Source: Glycine soja (lineage: Eukaryota > Streptophyta > Magnoliopsida > Fabales > Fabaceae). From it: 64,000 nucleotides of DNA. The notes under the pieces were generated by a model. That model made no database searches, had not been told where the DNA came from, and was given only the letters and a program-made list of their open reading frames with translations. The position numbers and the translations under genes were made by a program. The stretch spans positions 14,775,731-14,839,730 of the forward strand of contig NC_041008.1 of the NCBI RefSeq assembly GCF_004193775.1, read 5' to 3'. The number at the start of each line of letters is the position of its first letter. Positions within the stretch are counted from its first letter, which is position 1. Positions 45,213 through 64,000 of this stretch are shown piece by piece.

Positions 45213-46461
45213 ATAAGTTTCTTAACTCTTTCGTAAAAGGAGTTTTGTTCTCACGAACAACCTTCATTTTACAGACAAGCAAACTAATTTCATTAAAGGG
45301 GAACACAAGGGGTGAACAAAACAAAAAGTTAATACAATAAGTACTACTACTCGTTAGATATATAAGTCAATATCACGAGCAACACTAAAGTTGAAATTAC
45401 AAATTAAGACCAGAATATTTTTAAGAGAATATTGAACATATAATATTTTAGCCAGTACATTACATATGATAAATGTTTGTTATTACAAAATTAAAATTTA
45501 TAATAAAAAACTATGTAATATATACAAATTAATATATAACTAAAATTCATAACAAATAAATATCTTTGGGATGTGGATATATAAAAATTATATTTTATAT
45601 AAATTGCGATATAATATTTTTTAAATATTGAGAATTTCTTTAAAAAATATTAAAATTTAATTTAGAGATAGAAACGAAAGAAAGTATGTCGAAAGAGATG
45701 AACAGTTAAGAATACCAAGTATAAAAAAGAGAGCAGTTTGAAATATTAGAAAGAAAGAAAAATTAGTTGCAAGAATAATTTGTGAAATGTACATCCAAAA
45801 TAAAGAAGGAAGAAAATCATAAGAATGTCTAATTAAAAGACAAGGGAGAGTGAGGCTAATTTTTGTATTTTGATTTATAATATGAGTAGAGTAAATAATT
45901 TTTGTTTATATTTTTAAAAAAAAATTGTACTTTGATATTGTTATTTAATTGAAACAAGGTTGAGATTTAATTTTACCTGCATGCAGGGGGCCATGTTGCT
46001 GCAGCCTCATCCTCAGAAACATAAAAGAGGCTTAGATAATCCTTCCACTCTAGGGCCTTCTCTGCTTCAGGGCTAAAGCTAGACCCATACCTCACATGCT
46101 TTGTTGAAGAATTCTCTTTTGTGTACTTAACTTTTTCCTTAGGTGGCAGCCCATAAAACCTATAAGTTGCATCCTTGACACTGTCCAATACTTCAAGGGG
46201 CACCCCATGGTTGATGATTTGGAAGAAGCCCCACTTCTCAGCTGCATCACAAATTGCATCTTGTACTTTTGGGTCATCCCAATTGGACATGTCAATGATG
46301 GGAATGGACTCTTGAGGTACAACATTGATCACCCTCTCTTCCAAAGGTTGGACATATTGACTTGGGAGGCTCTTTAGGCCCATTTCAGAGAGGCCCTTTA
46401 CTCCATTCCCTTGAAGCATCACAAATTCAGTGAGATCTGAGGGGATTAAGGTTGGTGCCAT
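44198..46461 (-). CDS. F6'H1: 2-oxoglutarate/Fe(II) dioxygenase, feruloyl-CoA 6'-hydroxylase-like
   Basis: Two exons, 45977-46461 and 44198-44780, phase 2, encode 355 residues, close to the 361 of Arabidopsis F6'H1. The N-terminal region has [20 protein letters not shown] and [18 protein letters not shown] (DIOX_N). The C-terminal double-stranded beta-helix has the iron triad His226-x-Asp228 (GRHSDVSTL) and His284 (SIEHRVS) and the 2-oxoglutarate pair Arg294-x-Ser296. Near-identity in blocks such as [31 protein letters not shown] and [16 protein letters not shown] points to the F6'H family, which ortho-hydroxylates feruloyl-CoA en route to scopoletin in the cytosol. A close paralogue with another acyl-CoA substrate is possible. 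The 1196-bp intron holds a long (TA)n run. Confidence 0.93.
45141..45206. repeat. (TA)n microsatellite in the F6'H-like intron
   Basis: An uninterrupted AT dinucleotide run of about 66 bases in the single intron of the dioxygenase gene. Likely length-polymorphic. Confidence 0.95.
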
Positions 46462-46562
46462 GTTAATTGCTTGATTGAGTGGATATAGCTTAGAGGTTTA
46501 GGTGTTGCTAATTGAGATTTTTTTGCTTAACTTGGTTCTTGGGAAATTCATGCCGGGCACAA

Positions 46563-46571
46563 CTATTTATA
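46563..46571 (-). promoter_or_regulatory. TATA box of the F6'H-like gene
   Basis: On the minus strand TATAAATAG lies about 100 bases upstream of the ATG, a normal distance for a plant TATA box with a short leader. Confidence 0.65.
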
Positions 46572-47371
46572 TGCAATATATAGTTGGAAATAAATATAAA
46601 AAAATGTTTCCATTGCATACGTGGATAACTTGCCTTAATGTTTTAATTGCCTTACCAACTCAAATGACAAGATACATGTAATTTTGCTAATATACCTAGA
46701 AAGCCCGCATGATGCATGTAATGTCGTGGAGATATATATATAAAACGCAATACTAGGTTAATATGTAATTAATTAACAATAGACCACCGTGGGGCATGCA
46801 ACATATGTATACGTAAGGGGGGAAAATATTTAAGCACAAAGTCATTCATCCCATTTAATTGTAATAATAAGAAATGTTGTTAACACACGCTTTCTAAATT
46901 CCAATACACTGCTAAAAAAACCTCTTTCTAATAAGCTTTATATTATTAGTTAAAATTTATTTTAAAAAAATGTCAATCTTATTCCAATTTAATTCATTTT
47001 ATCTATAATTTTATAATTTTTGACAAATTTTGATCAACAGGAGAGAATGTTGAAAGGAATGGGTTATTAGCACTAGTCCACATTTAAAGTGTTTGGTTGA
47101 GGGAAAAAAGGAGTAAAGAGAGTAGAAGTGAGAGATTTACTGTGGTTTGGTTTAAGTAAAAGATGAGAAAAGTTATATATATATATATATAGTCTCACTA
47201 GAAAAAAATTTCACGCTAAAGTGAGTGGACTTGAGTAGAAATGCTCCTTGTTTCATGTACTGGTATACTATAAGCCATACAAATATTCTTTCCTCTCCAT
47301 TAAATGTATCCACATAATGTGTTGCATAATCGGTCATGCTATCCATCTCCTTTTATTCTTCTTCTACTATT

Positions 47372-47402
<31 letters not shown>

Positions 47403-47578
47403 GTTTTTATTCAATATTATTTTTTTCTTACCTACCAAGCAACCAAGCAACATTAATTTAAATAGTTCTCCTCTATTTTATTTTATTTTTCTTCAACTAA
47501 ACAATTAATTATATTTTCATTTTATTTTCACCCATTTTTCTTCTTTTTTCCCCTTATCTATTATTCAGTCATTTCTTC
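46572..47578. other. Upstream region of the F6'H-like gene, no gene seen
   Basis: AT-rich. A short (AT)n run near 47,175 and an ATT/TTA trinucleotide run near 47,370-47,400. No coding similarity. Confidence 0.5.
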
Positions 47579-48203
47579 AATGGATATTGTGTTTCCATTA
47601 GAGGGAATGCTATCTCTTGGAAGAGCAAGAAGCAAATTGTTGTTGCCCGATCCAGTGCAGAGGCTGAATATAGATCTATGGCCATGGCTACATGTGAACT
47701 TATGTGGATCAAACAACTACTTCAAGAATTGAGATTCTGTGAAGTTGGGCAGATGAAGTTATATTGTGATAACCAAGCCGCTCTCCATATTGCTTCAAAT
47801 CCAGTCTTTCATGAGAGAACCAAACACATAGAAATTGACTGTCATTTCATTCGGGAGAAGCTATTGTCCAAAGAAATTATCACTGAATTCATTAGCTCTA
47901 ATGATCAGCCAGCAAATATTTTGACTAAGTCATTGCGAGGACCTAGGATTCAGTCTATTTGTTCCAAGCTTGGTGCATATGATCTATATGCTCCAGCTTG
48001 AGGGGAGTGTTGAATATCTTTTGGGGTTTCTAAATTAGATTTGTATGCATCATTACTAAATATTTTTTCCTTGTTTTAGAAGTCAGCAGACATATACTAG
48101 ACTAGGCTGTCACATAGACTAGGCTAGGCTGTCTTTTTCCCCTTTCTCTCTCTTATGCTTTGTACTCTATAAATTGTAAGCTGAAACATGAATATCAAGG
48201 GTC
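47579..48203 (+). mobile_element. Ty1-copia 3' remnant: RNase H tail and start of 3' LTR
   Basis: From 47579 the plus strand reads NGYCVSIRGNAISWKSKKQI, VARSSAEAEYRSMAMATCEL and VFHERTKHIEIDCHFIREKL, ending ILTKSLRGPRIQ and a stop at 47,999. This is the copia RNase H domain to the end of pol. A purine tract (GAGGGGAG) then precedes TGTTGAATATCTTTTGG, a 3' LTR start at 48008. The LTR contains ACTAGGCT direct repeats, and a TATAAATT near 48,170. The left edge is abrupt; the LTR end is not certain. Confidence 0.85.
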
Positions 48204-48600
48204 ATGTGAGTGAAATTTCCTCACACTTAAATTCAAGTGTATGTACTCAAACAATCTCAGAATCATGCAAAATCAGGAAATTAAAGACAATCATTCTCTC
48301 ATAGTTATAAGATCACACATTTCATTGAACATTTATGAAGTGCTTAGCTTACTATATCATGATTTCCGTTCAGACTTTCTAACCTCTTCATTCTTGTTTT
48401 TCGATTCATACTTCATTACTTCACAATAACGCCTACTCATAAGAATCAGGACTTGGACAATTATCTCATCAGTACACAGTATCTCATGCATCAATTTATC
48501 TAGAACAAGTCACAACCCATTACTAATTTCCTATGTCTCTATCATGCAATTTTTTTATTCAATGACTAAAATTAAACTACTAGAATTAACTGTTGAAATT
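48204..48600. other. No gene recognised
   Basis: AT-rich spacer between the copia LTR and the gypsy remnant; may include the LTR end. Confidence 0.4.
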
Positions 48601-49164
48601 AAAATAAAGAAAAAGAGAAATAAAAGAAAAGAAAAATAAAGAAAAAAAATCTTGGCCAAAATGGGCCTCAATCCTATGTGGGCCCTGGATCCCAAGCTCT
48701 ATGAGCATCACTGATGTCCGCAACATAATCATCATCAGCTTCGGCATTTGTGACATCATCATCAGTAACACCAGGGGTGTCACCCCCCCCCCCCCCTCTA
48801 ATAAAAGGAAGTTGGAATCTTGGCCAAGCAACCTGGGCTAGGAATGCCTCTAGTGTCATCACCGCTTCTGGAGGGAGAGATGGTAGAGGCTCTGTATCAG
48901 TAGGTATTAGTCGTGGTGGAGGCTATGCAGTATAGGGAGGAACTACTTCGGCTAAGAAGAAGACAGAGAAGTTTGGCCGGTAGGTAGAAGAGAGACATCT
49001 GGTAGAGGGGCCGTTGGTGGAATGTCTGGAGTGGCTCGGGTCCTAACCTGTTTTGACCCCAGGAAGACACTAAAAGAGTCTGCAGGACTCACAACTGGCT
49101 TGACTTCAACTTCTTCTAGAAACGCAGAACTCAGGTGCCCCCCCCCAACAAGGTTAGCTTTTTG

Positions 49165-49734
49165 CTAAATTTCCTCCTCCTTAAAACAAGTCTTGCTATC
49201 ATTGGGATGCTCAATCACCTCAAACAAGCTGAAGGTAGTTTTCTGGTCCACCACACTCATCTCCAAGTTGACATTCCCTATGTCCACAACACAAGTTGCA
49301 GTCAGAATGAATGGCCGACCCAGAATCAAGGGGATCTCAGCATCTTCTTCAACATCCATGATTACAAAGTCCACCGGAAAAGTGAGTTGGTGGACTTTGA
49401 CCAAGACGTCTTCAAATACCCCGAATAGTTATGCAATGGAACGGTTTGCTAGCTGGAGTGTCATCCTTGTAGGAACTATCTTTAGATTTATGATTCTTTG
49501 GCACATGGACAAGGGCATCAAGATGATGTTTGCTCCTAAGTCAATGAGAGTCTTCCCTATGGACACATCCCCAATGGAGCATGGGATAGTCATGTTTCCT
49601 GGATCTTTGAGCTTGTGTGGTAGCTTCCTCTGAATCATTGGACTGCAATTGCCCTCTACCACTATGCTCTCATTATTGATATAATTCCCTTTCTTTCTGA
49701 GGAAGTTCTTCAGGAATTTGGTATATGAAGGCAT
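49165..49734 (-). pseudogene. Ty3-gypsy aspartic protease, interrupted
   Basis: 49429-49734 reads MTIPCSIGDVSIGKTLIDLG then ANIILMPLSMCQRI; the catalytic D-S-G is D-L-G. 49165-49404 continues [20 protein letters not shown], including the ILGRPF flap-side motif. A stop separates the two. The altered active site and the stop suggest loss of function. Confidence 0.82.
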
Positions 49735-49884
49735 TTGCCTCTCTAAAAAGAATGGTGATCTCTAGCTTATTGAAGATGTCAAGAAAATGAGCAAAATATT
49801 GCTCCTCATTTTTCTTGGATGGCACCAAGGGATATGAAACTTTCTTCACTGGGACTGAGAGTATCTCCTTTCTAGCCTCCCGAG

Positions 49885-51519
49885 TTAACTGGCTCTTGGT
49901 CTTGGTCTTAGTGGTTGAGACCTCATCACCACTCTCCTTACTTTTATTTTTTTTTCTTTTTCTCCCTTTTCTCTCTTTTTCTTTTCTCCTTCCTCATCAC
50001 TCACATCCTCCTCAATTCTCTTTTTCTTCTCAACATTTTCCCTCCTAGTGAAAATTACCTTGCACTCCTCCTTGGGATTCTTCTTAGTATTGGTCACAAA
50101 GGTTTTAGTGGGTCTTTCAGCCATTTGCTTAGCTAATTGGCCTATTTGCATCTTCAAATTCTTGATTGATAAATTAGTGCTATTTTGGTGTGACAAGGTG
50201 ACTTGAATGAAATGCACCAGCATTTCTTCCAACTTGGTGGTTTTCTCATAGAGGTTGAGCTCTTGGTTGGGAAGTTAATGGGATAGACCTTCTTGGTTGA
50301 AGTTATTCCCTAGATGAGATCTCCAACCTTGGGCCTAAGAGAAATTTCATCTCTGATTAAATCTTGATAGTCCTCCTTGATGGAATCCTTGATGATTCTA
50401 GCTACCCATGTAGTTGACTTTGTTAGATGCATCATCTTAGATCATGCATGAGCCTGACTCGTGAGCACCACCACAGATGTTGCATCCCCCAATGTGCATG
50501 ACTAAAGATAGAGAAGGTTGCACTACATGCAGCTGTTGAGGGAGATTACTTAGAGTTGTTGTAAGGGTCTCTAAGGTCTTGGCCAAGAGCTTGTTTTGAG
50601 CTAACATAGCATCTTGAGAAGTGAGCTCAAGAAGACTTTTCTTTGTGGGTGTGTAGGCTCGATCGTTGAGGATGACATGATCACTGACCACCATATTCTC
50701 TATTAGCTCCATGGCTTCTTCTAGAGTCTTCAGTTTAATCTTCCCACCGGAGGAGGCATCAAGGAGCTGTATGGAATGGGGTCGCAAGCCATCAATGAAG
50801 ATGTTGAGCTGGACTAGCTCACTGAAACCATGTGTCGGAGTCTTCCAGAGTAACCAATGGAAGCAGTCAAGTGCTTTACTCTACGATTCATCAAGGAGTT
50901 GGTGGAAGGATGAAATTTCCACCTTTCCCTGAGCAGTCTTGGACTCTGAAAAGTATTTCTTTAGGAACTTTTCCACCACCTCTTCCTATGTATGTAGGCT
51001 ATTCCCTTTGAACGAGGGAAGCCATCTCTTTGCTTCATCGGCCAAGGAGAAGAAGAATAGGTTGAGGCGGATGGCATCTTCTAGAACTCTCACTATCTTC
51101 ACCATGTTGCAAATCTTGATATATGTGGCAAGGTGTGTGTATGGCTCTTCACTCAGCAGGCCATGGAATAGATTCCCTTGGATCAATTGGATAAAGAAAT
51201 GTGGATATATGATGTTAGCAGCTTGAACGTCCGGTCTGGCTATGTTGGTGAAGTATTGAGGTGTAGTAGAGCTAGAGTAGTCCTCTAGCGTCATCCTCTG
51301 TGGATGGTATTCTGCCATGACCCGTTCTTTAGAGAAAGGATGTGGACTGGTCACAGGAGAGGGAGAGGATAATTCAGATGAGGATCCTCTCTCTCCTTGA
51401 TTGATTTGCACTTCTTGTTGTTCTCTTCTTCTTCTTGTAGTGTTGTTCCTTCTACAAGTTGCTTCGATCTCTAGATTCAAGGGAATAAGGTTTTCCTCGC
51501 AAATGTACCTCGCATACAA
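49885..51519 (-). pseudogene. Ty3-gypsy gag, interrupted
   Basis: Pieces read VMAEYHPQRMTLEDYSSSTT, IKICNMVKIVRVLEDAIRLN, FFFSLADEAKRWLPSFKGNS, FHGLLSEEPYTHLATYIKIC and ASSGGKIKLKTLEEAMELIE, then a cysteine-containing HIGGCNICGGAHESGSCM. The second half continues with NSTNLSIKNLKMQIGQLAKQ and a K/E-rich tract. This matches the retrotransposon gag domain of plant Athila/Tat elements. Stops between 50,940 and 50,790 and near 50,240 break it. Confidence 0.82.
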
Positions 51520-52400
51520 GGAAAAGAAATACTAACGTGTAGGTTATCAAGGTAAGCGTAGCAATTTGTCACAAGTAGTAAAGTTAGAATGAAAGTTCAA
51601 GTCTCGAATCCACAAGGACTTTAGTTGTACTTAAGTGATGTAAATCCAATTTTTAAGCAATTAGAAGAAGTAGAAGAGATAGAGGATTATAAGTGTGAAA
51701 TTGGAGTAAAGCAAAGAAAGAGATAACAATAAAAATAAATAATGATTAAAATGTAGAAAGATGAAATCAGAATATGATAATGTTGGGTCATAACATGTCA
51801 AAACTATTTGTATTACAATGTTAATAATTTTCTGTATATAATGCAATCCTTGTTTCCATCCATATCTACTAAGATACTCTATCTTTGGTTTTCCACACGA
51901 AGAGCCTAATTTGTTTATCTTTTCCCCCCAAATTTCTTTGCAAAGATAAAAATAACAAACTGAATTAAGATAAGAGATGCAAAAATTGGTCAAAACAAAT
52001 ATCAATCTATTTCTAGCAATGAATTTATTTAAATATTCTTCCCCAATTCTTTAGAAAACAACCATTTTTAAATGCATTGCGCTTTAAACATCATTATATG
52101 GATGATCAAGTCATAATAACACAAAAAGCAAAGAGAAGAATAATAAAAACAAAATTGCATTAAATAGATAATGGAAAAGAATTACATTACAATAATTTGG
52201 TCTGTCAGACTCCCAACAAAGGGGGTTTAACCTCTTATAGCCATGAAAAGTTTTACACTTCAGGGACTAATATGGATGGATGAAGGGACAAGATGACTAG
52301 AAGAAAGAAAGTGGCTTCTCCCTAAGGGATAGACTCAAACTTTAGATTTCTTCACTAGAGAGCTCTGGGACTTGGTGTATTTTTTTTTCTGCTTCCTACT

Positions 52401-52410
52401 CTTTTTATAG
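52401..52410 (-). promoter_or_regulatory. TATA-like box in the presumed gypsy 5' LTR
   Basis: CTATAAAAAG on the minus strand, with AT-rich flanks and GC-richer sequence downstream, as in plant LTR promoters. Confidence 0.4.
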
Positions 52411-52450
52411 GGTAGCTTACTTTTAAGCGAATTGTCCAATTCTTTTTACT

Positions 52451-54270
52451 CTTCTTCAAGACTTTTTCTTCAGTCTTTGCATCAATTTTGTTCTAAAGTA
52501 CTTGAAATCTTTTTCTTTTGACTCCGTTAATAAAAAATTACAAAAATATTAATTTCTTCATTAAAAACAATAATAAAATGAAAAAATTATAATCATTATT
52601 AGTCAAAATTGACTATCAAATTAACTCAAATTTCACAGTTATTAAATTACAAAATAAATATGGTTGAATTTAAATTTTAATTTGAATTTCAAAATTCAGA
52701 TTTGGTCATGAATTTAAATTTGGATTAGATTTTTATGATTATATCTTATAATTTATTCTAGATTTAAATTTAAGATTATCTTTTTTATACTGTTAGATTT
52801 AATCAGGTAATATTAGTTTTAATTGAATTTTATCGTATCTTTAGTCAAAATCTGATTTAGGATTTTTTTTTTTTATCTTTTGACAAAAAATAAATCAGAT
52901 TTGATTTGATTTATAGTTTTTACCTTTTTAGATTTGACTTAAAAATTCTATATATTGTAATTATTTTTTTTGTGAGTAGTCTCTACTATTATTCGTGAAC
53001 TAATCGAACTTATCAGATTTCTCCATTACGCTCAAACTAGATTTATCAATCAGATTCTCCATAGCTGATTTTGGCATCTTTACTTCCGAAATTTCTTGTT
53101 AATCGTAGGACGAGGGTCATTGTGTAGATCATACCAAAGTTTGTGTTCCCCGTAGGGCATTTGGTTGCGGTCTATTACATCAATTGGTTTTTGCTCTCGT
53201 TGACAACAAAATTAGGTTTTTCCATACAATTCTAATAAGAGAATGATTCATGTAGATCATTCAAATACAATCTCGTAATCCGTGGCAAGATATTGGTCGC
53301 CTTAAAACATTTCTTACACGCCTATTTTCCCTTACACGTTGGTTGCCTTCGTTGTCAACTTTACCCTTGTCCTGTCCAGCAAAGATCAATAAGGTTGATT
53401 CTGCTAACTTTTTAACTATTAAAAACCTTTGCGATTCCCTGCAACATGAGTTGATCAAAGATAATTTAGCAAAAAAACTAGTAGAGCAACAAATTTCTAA
53501 AACAAATGCTAGTAGTGTTGGGTAGATTAATAGATTTTGGCCATAACTTACAATTTAAACTTGCTACTCCAATTTTTCTACTTGAAAGCATTGCAGCATA
53601 TGCATAAACAAATGAAATTAGTTAATAGCGATTGAAAAGAAGGATGCACTTCTCAAACTATCAGCTAAAAAAATCATGTAACTTCTTATAAATTGCATAT
53701 ACTTATCATTTGGTGCTATCATTTAACTTCTTATAGATGATTTTTTTTCCTCGCTTCTTTTAGCTATATCACTATCAGGTTTGCTTCTACTTACCAAGCT
53801 AACATTGCAATATAATAAACATGTAATATGCATATAATAAAACATCTAATTCATAGAATTGAGTTTAATTAGTCATTATATTTAATTATATGAGAACATA
53901 AAATGTATCTGTATTTGATTATGAGCTCTGTCAAAGGTTTTTATACCATTAATTTAGAAAAATATGAGCACCTACATGTGAACAGCTCAAGAAAATTAGT
54001 TCAAAACCACAATTAGACTAAAGATTAAAAGAACAACATTAGCACCTTCTTCCCTTTCTCATGCGCAATCCAAATGGCACCGTGCAATTGGACACCTTTT
54101 TCAAATATTTCATGTGAGAGTTGATAGTTAAGAAATAGTTTCTCTATTAAGAAATAATTTCAGTTGTTGGCTTTGGAGATCTCTAAATACTCCAACTCCA
54201 AATATTTATGATTTTCACAGCTAATTTCCAAGGACTTCTTAAATCAGAGTAGTTATAAAAAAAAGATAAA
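52451..54270. other. No gene recognised
   Basis: Very AT-rich to 53,000 (TTTAAATTTGGAT words). The part 53,080-53,530 is more balanced, with overlapping open frames on both strands (53343-53525 plus, 53261-53458 minus) that I cannot identify. Confidence 0.4.
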
Positions 54271-54499
54271 GGGAATCTTAAATTTGGAGTCACAAAATAA
54301 CCAAAGATAAGGAAAAACTTAAATTTGGGCAATTAAAAAACAATAAAAATAAGTATGCAAAGTAGAAGATTACTGATGAAAAAAGCCAAAATATAGGTAA
54401 AGTTTTGAATTATATAACCAAAATATATAGAAGTTTTGCTAAGTTCAGATATGATAACCAAAATATAATAAGTAAAGTTTTGAATTGAAATCATTCCCT

Positions 54500-56986
<2,487 letters not shown>

Positions 56987-58270
56987 ATTGGATAATATCA
57001 AATTGGATACAAGACAGCCTCTTTTTGGCAGCGGTCAACTGTGCTGGAAATATGAAGAATAGAAAAGTATACCAACTTCCCTCCTTTGGTACCAATGAAA
57101 GAAAGATGAAAATTTTTAAATTTGTGTGGACCATACATAAACACTTACTCTGTTTTGTTTAAGCTTCAGATTGCCAACAAGAGCATGCATTGGTGAAGAT
57201 AGTAAAAAAAGTTGTCTTTGGTGATGCTGAAAAAAAACCGTCCAACATCATTTAAAAATAAAGTCAAGTTAGAATATATAAGTGAGAAACAACCCTCACT
57301 CTTGAGCTAGGTTTTGAGGTTGAGTTATGGTTAAACTTCCCAACATTGTTGTTCACGGAGAAGATTCTAAGAGTTTCAAAACAAAAAGTGGCCACTTGAA
57401 TTTAAAGCTGGATTTTTTGTCTAGTTTTCGGAATGTATTTTTACATTTTAGACATTAATTTGGGAACATAAGTGATTGTTAAGAGCAGCTTAATTGGTGG
57501 TCAACGTAGTTATGATTAAGAATTCCATTTTTCAGTTGTCTTTCAAAAAGCAAGGGCATTGACATTGAGGATAAGACACTAAACATGGAAGTAAATGTGC
57601 CAGAATAAGCATAATCCTCAACTTGAAACAGAAACGGCCATTGACAAATTAAAATAAGATATACATGTAGAATTTAGTCGTCAAACTTATTAACATGGCA
57701 ATACATTGTTACATACTTACATGACCTGTATTTATTTATTTTTACATACAAATTAAATTCACTTTTGTCTCTTTACTGTTCCAGTACCATATTGAGAACA
57801 ATCATAGGATATTTGGCAAGGAATGAAGTCACATGTTCATCAGTTGTATAATGAGTCACATGGTCAAACTGTTCTGTAAGAGTAAGACAACAGACATGCT
57901 TACCACAAATCTCTGTTGTTTCCCTTTTGCAAATGCTTAGTCTTAGCCTAAGAAGTTGGGTACGTAAGTATTATGATCATCATTATTACTGTAAGATATG
58001 CTTGTAAAGTTGTCTTTCATTTTGCTCCACCAAATGGAGGCACAAGACAGTTACCACTTACCACATTCGGGTTCATACACATTAAAAAAATATGCTAACT
58101 TTTTTGGTCTAGGCTGCAAGTATCCTCCACCGGAGACGATCTTGTTTGAGTTAGATCGAACCACTATGGGCAGCAAAGAAAAATATGCTAACTTTGATTG
58201 TCATTTTTGAAGTTATTTTTACTAAAACAAACATACAAGGAGTTCTGGAAGTGGTAACCACTATTCAAAT
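56987..58270. other. Spacer between hexokinase copies
   Basis: No gene recognised. AAAAATATGCTAACTTT occurs twice near 58,087 and 58,181. The right end (about 58,430-58,640) is homologous to 54,480-54,680, marking the 3' limit of the duplicated unit. Confidence 0.5.
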
Positions 58271-58299
58271 AATTAGCTAGCTTTGCCAAGTTCAGATAG

Positions 58300-58375
58300 T
58301 ATCTACTTCTACTTCGTACCCCATTGCCCAGAGGCTCTTCGCTATGCGAAGGTATGGGGGAGGGATGTTGTATAA
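58300..58375. mobile_element. Au-type SINE remnant
   Basis: GTACCCCATTGCCCAGAGG followed by CTTCGCTATGCGAAGGTATG and GGGGAGGGATGTTGTA resembles the conserved part of plant Au SINEs (…GCCCAGAGGCTC…GGGGGAGGG.TGTTGTA…), recalled rather than searched. Only about 75 bp is recognisable. Confidence 0.5.
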
Positions 58376-58797
58376 CCAAACAAAAATAGAATAAATAAAG
58401 CCAACTCTTCATCGATAAGTCGCAAAAGCTTTGAATTGAAATCATTCACCTTCGTCAATAAATTAATCCTGACTTATTCTCATTGAAAACACATGTTACA
58501 TTGGGAAAACGAGACTACTCAAAAGTTTACATCTCTCCTAGTATTTAATGTGGGAGAGACAAACACTGTAACCAAAATAATGCACCAGTAATTGGCGGAG
58601 AAGCAGCAATGTTGCATTTGCAGCAAGAAGAACACAGCCCTAAAAATAACTTCACAGTGGACTTGGTCCACCTTCCTGGTTAAAAGCTCTCAAGGACTAG
58701 TAACTAAGACTTTTCTGCTTCAATTTGTTGATCTAGTAGGTATACAAAAAAATGAAACTAGTGTTACACTGATTTACCTTGGCGTTAAACCACATCT

Positions 58798-63449
<4,652 letters not shown>

Positions 63450-63454
63450 TGATT

Positions 63455-63460
63455 CACGTG
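63455..63460. promoter_or_regulatory. G-box CACGTG just upstream of the hexokinase ATG
   Basis: CACGTG six bases upstream of the start codon. G-boxes bind bZIP and bHLH factors. This one lies in the probable 5'UTR, so a regulatory role is only a possibility. Confidence 0.4.
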
Positions 63461-64000
63461 GGCGGAATCTAATCTTAATCTATCGGGGTGACAAGAGACA
63501 ACCTTTTTTTTTTTTGCTTTTTGGAAAGTACCGAGATTCTATCTTTCTTACTCGTGCGCCATGGTCGGTATCAGAACATGTGGCTTATTACAATGAATGG
63601 ACCCAGAAAATAAGGAGAGCCTACACAATAAGATTAATATATAAATAAATAAATAATGATACTCAATCAAACTCGTGCATAGAAAATGGAAAATACAATA
63701 TAATGCCTAGATCTCAAATATAAGAAAAAGGAAAATAAAATCGCACTTCAATAAGAAAATTAATTAATTATATTTAATTATATTAATTTTAATTAAAAAA
63801 TAATTTTTTTAACATATCATTCATTTAAATTTTATATCAAAGATAACAAAAAATCAATAAAATTATCACCTCAATTAAATCAATGATATTTTAAAATAAT
63901 AATATTAAATAAAATAAAATTAATTATAATTTTCTTATATTTAATATCAAGAAAAATATTTTTTTTCTTATATTTGATACCAGATGGAGTACATATTAAT
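63461..64000. other. Hexokinase upstream region
   Basis: About 540 bp of 5' flank. Pyrimidine/purine runs up to 63,520, AT-rich afterwards. No clear TATA box, no other gene. Confidence 0.5.

Larger units (their letters stand above)
48600..52450 (-). mobile_element. Athila/Diaspora-like Ty3-gypsy remnant: LTR part, gag, protease, tail
   Basis: Minus-strand order: a probable 5' LTR portion with CTATAAAAAG near 52,401-52,410; gag from 51,519 downward; a lysine/glutamate-rich linker; an aspartic protease; then a reading at 48,862-48,674 (FLAQVAWPRFQLPFIRGGGG ... ADISDAHRAWDPGPT) that resembles the C-terminal ORF region of Athila-type elements. Reverse transcriptase, RNase H and integrase are missing between about 49,160 and 48,870, so there is a large internal deletion. 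Frame changes are frequent. The primer site could not be located. Confidence 0.75.

Overview
The window is plant nuclear DNA: AT-rich, with intron-rich genes using GT-AG junctions, microsatellites and a dense load of retrotransposons, CACTA transposons and MITEs. Gene content and repeat style (CACTA ends beginning CACTA followed by an A-run with GACGGTT/AACCGTC subterminal repeats, copia and Athila-like gypsy remnants) fit a legume. Soybean or a close relative is my best guess, but that is inference.

Four intact or near-intact host genes anchor the ends. (1) 1-6002 (+): TlyA-type S4/FtsJ rRNA methyltransferase, nine exons, its 5' end outside the window. (2) 7216-9299 (-): ATG10, the E2-like enzyme of the ATG12-ATG5 conjugation pathway, six coding exons plus a 5'UTR exon. 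It is convergent with gene 1. (3) 44198-46461 (-): a 2-oxoglutarate/Fe(II) dioxygenase of the feruloyl-CoA 6'-hydroxylase (scopoletin) family, two exons. (4) 58798-63449 (-): a complete nine-exon type-B hexokinase (HXK1-like). A decayed tandem copy of it lies at about 54.5-57.0 kb and has lost exons 5-9 and most of exon 2.

The middle (about 10.3-43.9 kb) is a nested transposon landscape. A 250-bp direct repeat (10314-10563 and 23748-23992) brackets a 13-kb block holding a truncated copia element, a degenerate CACTA TNP2 transposase with its Ulp1-like partner, fragments of a serine carboxypeptidase and a receptor-like kinase, and a copia RT/RNase H remnant. Next comes a minus-strand copia element (about 26.15-35.6 kb) split by a complete 5734-bp CACTA element (26664-32397, GGT target-site duplication). 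That element carries pieces of ARF, UBA5, tyrosyl-tRNA synthetase and AFB-type auxin-receptor genes. A minus-strand LINE follows (about 35.7-37.7 kb), split by a 410-bp hAT-type MITE with an 8-bp duplication. A second complete CACTA element (39258-43856, TGT duplication) carries pieces of a PB1-domain gene, an SYP7 syntaxin, a reticulon and a NAC factor.

The stretch 47.5-52.5 kb holds a copia 3' remnant and an Athila-like gypsy gag-protease remnant.

The most interesting content is the pair of gene-capturing ('Pack-') CACTA elements with exact ends and duplications. Each holds at least four unrelated host-gene fragments with intron traces kept, and one is edged by an array of 32-bp palindromes.
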